A DNA stretch of 22,810 bases, from contig RSEH01000410.1 in the NCBI GenBank assembly GCA_006503475.1, forward strand, positions 1 to 22,810. Direction: 5' to 3'. The stretch comes from Stentor roeselii (lineage: Eukaryota; Ciliophora; Heterotrichea; Heterotrichida; Stentoridae). Numbering within the stretch: the stretch's first letter is position 1; every line of letters begins with the position of its first letter. The notes beneath the pieces are model-generated. The model had not been told where the DNA came from and searched no databases. It saw nothing but the letters and a program-made list of their open reading frames with translations. Both the position numbers and the translations under genes were made by a program. This document shows, piece after piece, positions 11,616 to 18,405 of the stretch.

Positions 11616-11936
11616 TTACATCGTCTCTTCATCCTGATCTGTCTGACAGCTACCATTCACTAATTTCTCTAAATCATCTTCACCAAATAGTTTCGCGACT
11701 TCGAACTTAGAAAGGTTTTGAAGGTAAGAATAACTAAGAGTCACTTTATTTTCTTGGAAGAGGTTGCTGTGTTCTTCTTACTATTTCATCTGGTACACGT
11801 GGAAAGCTCGCATTTGATACATGCTGGAAGCAGTTCTCAACTGTATGCAGCTGACTAGTCCTTACCTGTTAAATGTCCTGACCGCTGAAAATAAGCTTCT
11901 CATGGCCTCTATTTTTATTACTAAATCATCCATCAT
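11616..11936 (-). CDS. Three-exon small protein of unknown function, 96 aa
   Basis: No plain ORF shows this gene. Exons at 11936-11866, 11850-11782 and 11766-11616, joined by removing two 15-nt GTAAG...AG introns, give one frame of 96 codons plus TAA. The first junction splits codon AG|C and the second TA|C. The protein starts MMDDLVIKIEAM, is mostly helical, and ends in an acidic tail (GEDDLEKL, then DQDEETM). I recognise no family. Both introns match the host consensus, including A at position 10, which is the main support. The start is the first ATG of an ATG-ATG pair; it lacks the usual TAA before it, so the N-terminus is less certain. It is divergent from the protease gene, with 137 nt between the starts, and lies 133 nt upstream of the BEACH gene on the same strand. 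Confidence 0.7.
11767..11781 (-). other. 15-nt intron 2 of the 96-aa gene
   Basis: Minus-strand sequence GTAAGAAGAACACAG, 15 nt, phase 2 (TA|C). Without removal the frame meets a TAG directly at the exon border. Confidence 0.75.
11851..11865 (-). other. 15-nt intron 1 of the 96-aa gene
   Basis: Minus-strand sequence GTAAGGACTAGTCAG, 15 nt, phase 2 (AG|C). It fits the GTAAG...A10...AG pattern of the other introns. Confidence 0.75.
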
Positions 11937-12073
11937 AATTTCAAATACTCCTAATAAAACAAACTCACCAAATCAAACCTCTTCCTTCTATTCAATTTTC
12001 ACATTCAACCCACTGACCTTCAACTCATCTTTCATCAAAACAATAACATCCTCCATTTTCACCTGTTGAATAA

Positions 12074-13066
12074 ATGTCAAAGTTCCTTACATCCTTCCTA
12101 ATCCTTTCCGCTTGTCTGGCCTCGCTCCAGGCAGAGCGTCAATTCACGCACTTCACCAAAGTGCACTCACGTTCATACTCAGCAGAAGAGTACCACTACC
12201 GTAAAGGGATCTTCGAAGAGACCCTGAAAAAAATCGATGCGCATAACTCGGACCCGACCAACAAATGGACGAAAGGCGTCACTGAATACGCCGACTGGAC
12301 TGAAGAAGAGTTCGCAGCTGGAAAACTCCAGGCATGGCAGAACTGCTCAGCGACTCAGGGATTTTTAGGGAATTATAAAGCATCGAAACTTGGATGGATT
12401 CCTGCCTCCGTTGACTGGAGACAAATGGGAGTCGTCACTCCTGTCAAGAATCAGGGAAAATGTGGAAGCTGCTGGACTTTTTCTACAACTGGCGCTATGG
12501 AAAGTCACTGGGCTATTAGAACTCAGAAAGGACTTCCTTTGTTGAGTGAACAACAACTTGTTGACTGTGCTGGAGCTTTTAATAACTTTGGGTGTAATGG
12601 AGGACTTCCGTCTCAAGCATTTGAGTACATCATGTACAACGGAGGAATAACATCAGAAGACCAATACCCATACACGGCAGTAGACGGAACCTGTTTAAAG
12701 AACTTCACAAACGTAGCCTACGCTAAAGGAGGTTCAAACAACATAACATATTTAGATGAGTTCTCCTTACAACACGCTGTAGCCTTCGAAGGTCCAGTGA
12801 GCATTGCGTTCCAAGTGATAACCGGTTTCAAGGACTACACAGGAGGCGTTTACAGTTCTCCTTTATGTTCAAATCTTCCAAGCATGGTGAATCACGCAGT
12901 CCTGGCCGTGGGTTACGGAGTGGCGAGTGACGGTGAAGAGTACTACATCGTGAAAAACAGCTGGGGAGCCACCTGGGGCATGCAAGGATATTTCTACCTT
13001 CAAAGGGGCACTAACATGTGCGGAGTCGCTGACTGTGCCTCTTTCCCGAATATTTACTCTAGATAA
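12074..13066 (+). CDS. Papain-family cysteine protease, cathepsin L-like preproenzyme, 330 aa
   Basis: A signal peptide is evident (residues 1-20, hydrophobic core FLTSFLILSACLASL, cleavage likely before ERQF). An I29-type inhibitory propeptide follows (about 21-100), then the mature peptidase from about residue 111 (PASVDWRQMG). The catalytic set is complete: Gln127 of the oxyanion hole, Cys133 in GKCGSCW, His274 in VNHAVLAVGYG and Asn295 in VKNSWG. The GCNGG motif (173-177) and paired cysteines are present, as are NxS/T sites. It should be an endopeptidase of food vacuoles or lysosomes, or secreted, activated by propeptide removal. Family length (about 330) is normal. The ATG follows GAATAA. 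Stop TAA, only 11 nt before the HBS1 start. Confidence 0.97.
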   Translation: MSKFLTSFLILSACLASLQAERQFTHFTKVHSRSYSAEEYHYRKGIFEETLKKIDAHNSDPTNKWTKGVTEYADWTEEEFAAGKLQAWQNCSATQGFLGNYKASKLGWIPASVDWRQMGVVTPVKNQGKCGSCWTFSTTGAMESHWAIRTQKGLPLLSEQQLVDCAGAFNNFGCNGGLPSQAFEYIMYNGGITSEDQYPYTAVDGTCLKNFTNVAYAKGGSNNITYLDEFSLQHAVAFEGPVSIAFQVITGFKDYTGGVYSSPLCSNLPSMVNHAVLAVGYGVASDGEEYYIVKNSWGATWGMQGYFYLQRGTNMCGVADCASFPNIYSR

Positions 13067-13077
13067 CCATAGATAAT

Positions 13078-14898
13078 ATGTCCCGACATCGCAACCTCAA
13101 ACAGATGGTTGAAGATTACGATGAGTATGACGACTTCGACCCTATGGATGACGATGAGTACTCTGAAGACTATTACATCACTCAGGTCATCAGCAGGTTC
13201 AAAAAAATCCCCAGGGAAAAAATACTCAAAGCTCTTGATGACTCTGACTGGGACATTGAACAGACTGTTAAGCTACTTAAACAAAGGGAACAAGGAAATA
13301 AAACTCCAGGAAAACAAGGAGCGAAAACTTCAGCTGCTCCTAAAAATACCCCTGGCCAGGTAATTTCAACGACTAAAGGTCAGAATCAAGTCGTGTCAGT
13401 AATTCAGTCATCTAAACCTTCTCAGGATATGAAGACTCAACCGACACTTCCTCCAGAGACACTTTCAAGAAAATCATCAGAGCAAAGCGAAGCTTTGCGA
13501 AAACAAGAAGAGTCGAAAATAATTCACAGTCGTTTAAACCAGACCTACCCGGACGTTTACCCTGAACAGTAAGGAGTACTTAGAATAAAGTCAGGAAAGA
13601 TCGAACTGAACCTAGTCGTGATCGGCCATGTTGATGCAGGGAAAAGTACTTTAATGGGCCACCTGCTTTTTCTCTTAGGCTACGTCGACAGCAAGACCAT
13701 CTCAAAGTACGAACGAGACTCAAAGGCTATTGGCAAGGACAGCTTTCACTTCGCATGGGTGATGGATGCAGGAGAGGAAGAGCGTCAGAGAGGTGTCACT
13801 ATTGACGTGGGATGTGGGCATTTTTCCACTGAAAATAGAAGCGTCACTCTACTTGATGCACCTGGACATAAGGACTTTATTCCGAATATGATCTCTGGAG
13901 CGGCTCAGGCTGATGCCGCGGTTTTAGTTGTTGATGCTTCTATTGGAGAATTTGAAAAAGGCTTTCAGGGAACAGGGACAACTCATGGACAGACTAAAGA
14001 GCATAGTCATGTCGCCAGAGCTCTTGGGGTTGATTATGTCATTGTTGCTGTTAATAAACTTGATAATGTTGACTGGGATCGCAATAGGTTTGAGTATATC
14101 AGGGCTGAACTTGAAGGGTTTTTGAGATTTGCTGGGTTTAGAGAAGTCTTTTTTGTTCCTATTAGTGGACTCAAAGGGGATAATTTAAAGGAAAGGTCGA
14201 AATCAAGGTTACTTGATTGGTATCAGGGAAAGACTTTAGTGCAACTTATTGATAGCATACCGAAACCTCCTAGAAACCTCTGCAAGCCCCTAAGAATGTG
14301 TGTAATGGACTCTTACAAACTTTCCCACGGCTCCATCGTCGGGCAAGTCTTCAGCGGCCGAGTAGAAGGAGGTCAAGTAAAACTTCAAGACAAGTTACTC
14401 TTATCCCCCTGCGGCATTTCCGGTATCGTGAAGCAAATCGAGTTAGGCACCGAAATCGTTTCCCAAGCCTCAGCAGGTGATTCAGTAAGTATCTCACTAA
14501 AAGAAGTAACCGGTGACTTCTCCCTCGTAGTACCAGGGGACGTGGTAAGTGCTTTTTCATTTCCCGTGCCATTAGTGCGTCGTTTCATAGCGAAAGTCTA
14601 CACATTTGACATAATATTCCCAATAACGAAAGGACTTTCCCTGGTGATGTTCATTCAAAGTCTGCGAGTTTCCGTCAAAGTCGCTTCAATCAAAGACCAG
14701 CTAGACCCTGTGACCGGTGCAGTGATTAAATCGCACCCTCGATGCCTGACACGAAACATGAAAGCAATTATTGAAATCGAAGCAAATACCAGAATCTGCC
14801 TTGAAAAGTTCTCAAACTACAAAGGTCTAGGGCGAGTGTTATTCAGAGACCGTTCAGAAACAGTGATGGCGGGAATGGTGACAGAATTACTAGAGTAG
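13078..14898 (+). CDS. HBS1: HBS1 translational GTPase (Dom34/Pelota partner), 601 aa, two exons
   Basis: Exons 13078-13568 and 13584-14898 join through a 15-nt intron, splitting codon CA|A. The N-terminus MSRHRN with an acidic stretch matches the start of HBS1-family proteins, and a UBA-like helical segment follows (about 35-70). A Ser/Gln/Lys-rich linker leads to the EF-1A/eRF3-type GTPase: G1 GHVDAGKST (178-186), the G2 region RGVTID, G3 DAPGH (255-259) and G4 NKLD (321-324), then the two beta-barrel domains (FDIIFPITKG in the last). With Dom34/Pelota it frees stalled ribosomes in no-go and nonstop decay. eRF3 and EF-1A are excluded by the N-terminus and linker. The start lies 11 nt after the protease stop; the TAG stop is 15 nt from the convergent START gene. 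Confidence 0.95.
13569..13583 (+). other. 15-nt intron in HBS1
   Basis: GTAAGGAGTACTTAG, phase 2. If retained, the frame stops at TAA directly after codon 164. Removal fuses the HBS1 N-terminal domain to the GTPase domain in frame, as in homologues. Confidence 0.93.
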
Positions 14899-14913
14899 TC
14901 TTAAAATCTACAC

Positions 14914-15732
14914 TTAACTTAAAAGCGAGTCGAACTTCTTCATCCCTTCGACCATCGACTTGACGAACTTGGGTGTTAGGTTCACACTGGTCGTCTTTAC
15001 AAATGAAACAGCGACGCTTTGACCGAAGTTCGCCTCGCTGATGCTGCGAACTTCAGTCACGTTGCCCGCTTCATCTTTTTCTATGCTCCTGATGAAGTAC
15101 CCTGCGATGCCCACTTGCGCTCTGACAATTGAAGGCGATTCAGGCACCAGCTGTGAGTTGATCGAGGTGCTCACGTCTAAAAAGCCGTTTTCAGTCCTTT
15201 TGTGCTGTCCTACAATTAACGTGTCACGAGGAGCAGTCATCAAAAAACGCTTGTACAGGGTGTAATAAACGGCTATTTCTTCTGTAATGTCACAGATTTT
15301 CTTACACTCTGCTACGTTTGTGTCCCAATCTTTACGTTTTTCTACTAGTTTCAGAAAATTCGCTACTTTGAAAGCTTCTACGTCGCACTTCCAGATAGAA
15401 AGAAGAGAATAACTTGATGGAATGTCTTTTAACCATACTTCTACTGATCCTGATGTTTGGGCTTTTTTGTAACCCAGGGATTCGGGAGATGATTCTAGTT
15501 CTGATGAGAAACGAGTGAAAACTTTAGAGATTTGGTCGATTAGATCGGTTTTTGATAGGGACTCGGCTTCAACTGCTTCTGTTTCTGAATTCATTGACTG
15601 GTCCTGGTCTGATGTGCTTAGGAATGGCGTGGATGAGAGAGTTTCGACGTCTTTTGACTGGGAGAGTGAATCGCAGATTGATCCTTGGGTTTCTTTGGAA
15701 AAACATTGATAGCAAGAATAGCTGTTTCCCAT
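14914..15732 (-). CDS. START-domain protein with predicted N-terminal lipid anchor, 272 aa
   Basis: The N-terminus MGNSYSCYQC has Gly2 with Ser at position 5 and 6-10 Cys residues, a good dual myristoylation/palmitoylation site. A Ser/Glu-rich linker (about 15-65) precedes a START-like lipid-binding domain (about 70-272) with the pattern of START proteins: a Trp-containing beta strand (SGSVEVWLKDIP), YTLYKRFLMTAPRDTLIVGQHKR matching the conserved 'p.. RD.v' region, and a C-terminal long helix (TPKFVKSMVEGMKKF). Likely role: binding or moving a lipid at a membrane; the ligand is unknown. It is divergent from a second START gene (16103) across a duplicated spacer and convergent with HBS1 (15-nt gap). 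The ATG follows CAATAA, stop TAA. Confidence 0.8.
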   Translation of the reverse strand: MGNSYSCYQCFSKETQGSICDSLSQSKDVETLSSTPFLSTSDQDQSMNSETEAVEAESLSKTDLIDQISKVFTRFSSELESSPESLGYKKAQTSGSVEVWLKDIPSSYSLLSIWKCDVEAFKVANFLKLVEKRKDWDTNVAECKKICDITEEIAVYYTLYKRFLMTAPRDTLIVGQHKRTENGFLDVSTSINSQLVPESPSIVRAQVGIAGYFIRSIEKDEAGNVTEVRSISEANFGQSVAVSFVKTTSVNLTPKFVKSMVEGMKKFDSLLS

Positions 15733-15855
15733 TTATTGGAGAGAACATGGAGGGATTTAGACTTGATCATAAATTGTTCAATTTGTTTGTTTTGGAGGAG
15801 ATTAAAGGATATTTAAAGTATTTTCTTCATGTGCAGTTTTATTATAGAAATTTTT

Positions 15856-15867
15856 ATCATATATGAT
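15856..15867. promoter_or_regulatory. 12-bp palindrome, copy 1
   Basis: ATCATATATGAT is self-complementary and may be a dimer-binding site. It is duplicated with its surrounding 138-bp unit. It lies 124 nt upstream of the minus-strand START gene's ATG. Confidence 0.3.
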
Positions 15868-15993
15868 GAAAGACTTATAAACAACGATAATTGTTAAGAT
15901 TTAAGATAATCTCTATGAAATTTTCTTGATTGGAGGAGATTAAAGGATATTTAAAGTATTTTCTTCATGTGCAGTTTTATTATAGAAATTTTT

Positions 15994-16005
15994 ATCATAT
16001 ATGAT
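15994..16005. promoter_or_regulatory. 12-bp palindrome, copy 2
   Basis: Identical to the copy at 15856-15867. It lies 97 nt upstream of the plus-strand START gene's ATG. Confidence 0.3.
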
Positions 16006-16102
16006 GAAAGACTTATAAACAACGATAGTTGTTAAGATTTAAGATAATCTCTATGAAATTTTCTTGATATTAGCTAAATTCATACATTTCATCAATAATC
16101 CA

Positions 16103-17011
16103 ATGTTTTGCTGTTGTTCTAAATTTTTCAAAGGAAAAAAGCTACAATCAAGTGAATTCCCCAGCAGGGGTTCCTCAGACCGTTACAACCTAGCAATAGA
16201 AGTTCCATCAACCCTATCCGTGCATTCACCTAACCCCCGAGCCGACTCCCAACTAGGTTCCTTAACCGACACATCTTCAATGCCTCAGTCTTTAGACCAT
16301 CCTTCGCAACAAAGTCCACCTCCTTTATACCTTCCTTCAAAAGACCCATTCGAAGCGAGTTCTTCTTCAGTTATTTCCGAGTTCTTGAATTTCGAGTCAA
16401 TTTTAGAACTAGAGGCCGACACTGACTGGGAAGTGAAAGTCGAGAAGCCAAATGCTTACATCATGATCCGGACAGGGACCCCTTCACACCCGAACATTCC
16501 CATCATGAAGGCCTTTTTCGACTTGGAACTGGAAGTCGACCCGCAGTTGGCTTATTCCGTGATTTACGACCCTCAGATTCGCAAGAAGTGGGACAGGACC
16601 TTAGCTGAATACGAAATTCTTAGAAATGAAGGAGACTTGATCCAGTATTACATGCGCAATACAGCACCTTGGCCTTTTGATGACAGGGATTTCGTGGAAA
16701 CCAGGTACATTCGCAAAAGGAACAATGGCGACTTGGAAGTTTATTTTCGAGCGAGTTTCAATGAAAACTTTCAAAATCCGCCAGAAAAGACTGTCAGAGG
16801 AGAAGTCGTCTTAGGAGGGCAGATTTTTCGTGGAAGGGTCTCCCCGAATACTGGGAAAAATAGTTTGATTATCACGACTATTGTTCAGGCGGACCTGAAA
16901 GGAGAAGTTCCTAAAAAGTTACTGAAAGTTTCTTTACCTGCTTCAGTTTTCAGCTGGTTCAGGTCAGTGAAAAAGCAAGTTGAAGTGAAAAAAGAAGAAA
17001 AACAAGGGTAG
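16103..17011 (+). CDS. START-domain protein with Cys-rich N-terminus, 302 aa
   Basis: The frame is open further upstream, but only a TTG is available there; the first ATG is at 16103 and gives MFCCCSKFFKGKK, a Cys cluster beside basic residues that suits palmitoylation and membrane binding. A Ser/Pro-rich linker (about 20-95) leads to a clear START domain (about 100-285). Conserved blocks are VIYDPQIRKKWD, NTAPWPFDDRDFVETR and RGRVSPNTGK, as in PCTP/StAR-related lipid-transfer proteins. It ends in a Lys/Glu tail. Likely role: phospholipid or sterol binding or transfer at a membrane. It is clearly a START protein but differs strongly from its divergent neighbour, so the two are not a recent duplicate pair. 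Stop TAG, 9 nt from the convergent next gene. Confidence 0.88.
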   Translation: MFCCCSKFFKGKKLQSSEFPSRGSSDRYNLAIEVPSTLSVHSPNPRADSQLGSLTDTSSMPQSLDHPSQQSPPPLYLPSKDPFEASSSSVISEFLNFESILELEADTDWEVKVEKPNAYIMIRTGTPSHPNIPIMKAFFDLELEVDPQLAYSVIYDPQIRKKWDRTLAEYEILRNEGDLIQYYMRNTAPWPFDDRDFVETRYIRKRNNGDLEVYFRASFNENFQNPPEKTVRGEVVLGGQIFRGRVSPNTGKNSLIITTIVQADLKGEVPKKLLKVSLPASVFSWFRSVKKQVEVKKEEKQG

Positions 17012-17020
17012 TTAATTGTA

Positions 17021-18244
17021 TTATTTATTAAGATTCAATCCTGTAAAGTTATTCGTCAGGTTCTCTGTTTGGTTCACACTCGGCAAGGCCTGCCCATTTC
17101 TCAAAGCTTCCTTCAAAGATTGCTTCAATTCTTGACTGACTGTCAGTCGATCAATATTTTTGTTTAGAATTGGAAGACCTGAGCGGGTGTTAAGTCCAAA
17201 AATATTCACTTTTAACATCTGCAAAGCGATCAAAGCTGCAGAAAACTTCAGTCCTGAGAGGTCCTTGCGAATGACTTCAGAATGTTCCGCTGCAAGATAC
17301 CGTCTGTCGTATTCTGAGTACGGATTTTTGAAGTCTTTCAAGAAAAACTCTCCTTTAAAGCAGCCGATCATTTCAGGTTCTAAAAAGTTGAGGTTCAGTG
17401 AGTTGTTCGAGGAATCTTGAATGATTGATGAAGAAAACTCTAAAAAATTAACAACTTCTTCTTCTTTGTAGGTTTTGTTTGGGTTTACGAAAGCTTCTGA
17501 GATACTGTTTTCAGTGATGTAAGAGTATTTGTTGCCTGAAGAATGAACACAGACAAGATTCTCATAAGCTGCGCTGTTTCTTCTGGTGAAGATGTGGTTT
17601 ACTTCTTTTTCTAATAATGACCGCTCATCTGCTGAGTCTGACTCGAGGGTCTTCATGAGAAGTCTCCAGTTTCCTAATGAAATGATTTGAGCTGAAACAA
17701 TAAACGAGTGGAAAGGGATGAAATAAAGAATTTTCATTAACTTGAAATCATTTGACTCAATTTTAGAAGAAATGTAAAGACCTTCATCATTCAGCTTCTG
17801 TTGAAGGAAAGTAGCTTCTCGGAATTCACCTGGCTTTAAAGCGCTTTCGCCTTCTAATTCGACTTTCATGTAGTTCAACCTGACCAAAGTGATGAGTCCG
17901 TCAGCCAATGACTGAGGGTACCTCGATCTGTAGACTTTATATCCAAAGTTGACTACTTGTCTTTTCCAGTTCTGCAAATTGATCAACTTATTCTCTTGGC
18001 CCCCTGCTTCTACTTTCGCTGCTTCGAATAAAGACGAGACAGCCTTTTTATTATTTTCTCTCCGTAAGTGAATAAATTTGCTCACATTATCAAGTTGAAG
18101 CAGAGAAAGAAGAGCGACTTGATGAGTAGAATTGGTTAGACTTTTTTTATGACTCTCACAATAAGTGCAATAATTTTCATTCCAAACGAGGTACTCAGCT
18201 AAAGAGCTACATCCAGCGATTTCACATAACCCTGAATAGTTCAT
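17021..18244 (-). CDS. Unknown protein with N-terminal Cys/His cluster, 407 aa
   Basis: I do not recognise the full-length family. The N-terminus holds Cys7, Cys12, Cys26, Cys29 and His32 (C-x4-C-x13-C-x2-C-x2-H), resembling half of a B-box-like zinc site. The rest is helical and soluble, with no obvious catalytic motif, no membrane helix and no repeat. Charged stretches such as SADERSLLEKEVNHIFTRR (about 203-221) and a polar Asn/Gln-rich C-terminus suggest a scaffold or regulatory protein. The ATG follows TTATAA; stop TAA. It is convergent with the START gene (9-nt gap) and divergent from the PH-kinase gene (161-nt spacer). A ciliate-specific protein is possible. Confidence 0.75.
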   Translation of the reverse strand: MNYSGLCEIAGCSSLAEYLVWNENYCTYCESHKKSLTNSTHQVALLSLLQLDNVSKFIHLRRENNKKAVSSLFEAAKVEAGGQENKLINLQNWKRQVVNFGYKVYRSRYPQSLADGLITLVRLNYMKVELEGESALKPGEFREATFLQQKLNDEGLYISSKIESNDFKLMKILYFIPFHSFIVSAQIISLGNWRLLMKTLESDSADERSLLEKEVNHIFTRRNSAAYENLVCVHSSGNKYSYITENSISEAFVNPNKTYKEEEVVNFLEFSSSIIQDSSNNSLNLNFLEPEMIGCFKGEFFLKDFKNPYSEYDRRYLAAEHSEVIRKDLSGLKFSAALIALQMLKVNIFGLNTRSGLPILNKNIDRLTVSQELKQSLKEALRNGQALPSVNQTENLTNNFTGLNLNK

Positions 18245-18381
18245 TTATAATGATTCCTTTTTAAACCCTTTACTTACAAAAAAAATCCACATTCCTCAAT
18301 CGACAGTGCTAAAAACAACACCCATCTAAACTTTTCCCCTTTAATCCCTTCCTCCAATTCCTTAATTTCCTCTAGTTTAAA

Positions 18382-18405
18382 ATGAGCGATAGAAGCCTTT
18401 TATAA
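18382..18405 (+). promoter_or_regulatory. Seven-codon upstream ORF abutting the PH-kinase start
   Basis: ATG at 18382 opens MSDRSLL and its TAA (18403-18405) is immediately followed by the kinase ATG in the same frame. If the transcript starts upstream of 18382, this uORF could reduce or couple kinase translation by reinitiation. Transcript ends are unknown, so it may lie outside the mRNA. Confidence 0.35.

Larger units (their letters stand above)
15792..16067. repeat. Tandem duplication, 2 x 138 bp, one mismatch
   Basis: Copy 1 is 15792-15929 and copy 2 is 15930-16067. Comparison by hand finds a single difference, A at 15890 against G at 16028. The unit starts TTGGAGGAGATTAAAGG and ends TTTTCTTGA. 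Each copy carries one perfect 12-bp palindrome, ATCATATATGAT. The near-identity indicates a recent event. Confidence 0.95.
15733..16102. promoter_or_regulatory. 370-bp spacer between two divergent START genes
   Basis: This is the longest spacer in the gene-dense part. It must hold the promoters of both START genes. Most of it is a 138-bp tandem duplication, so one copy lies near each gene. No gene is visible in it: the frames on both strands are AT-rich and broken. Confidence 0.55.

Noticed and set aside
11937-12056. Upstream exons for the 96-aa gene, starting MEDVIVLMKDELK at 12056
   Set aside because: The two 15-nt segments needed (GTGAAAATTGAATAG at 12002-11988 and GTTTGATTTGGTGAG at 11978-11964) lack GTAAG and have G, not A, at position 10. 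The middle exon would be 9 nt, and the start would be only 17 nt from the divergent protease start.
11821-12069. Plus-strand ORF of 82 codons before the protease
   Set aside because: It lies antisense to a better supported spliced gene, has a Thr/Ser/Asn-rich low-complexity end and ends just before the protease ATG; no family signal.
15792-16067. CRISPR-like or transposon terminal repeat reading of the 138-bp copies
   Set aside because: There are only two directly adjacent copies without spacers, no inverted ends and no target-site duplication; simple tandem duplication explains it.
16064-16102. N-terminal extension of the plus-strand START gene (and similarly 19762-19785 for LC8)
   Set aside because: Both extensions begin at TTG, not ATG. 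The ATG starts give a normal LC8 length and a Cys-rich N-terminus for START.
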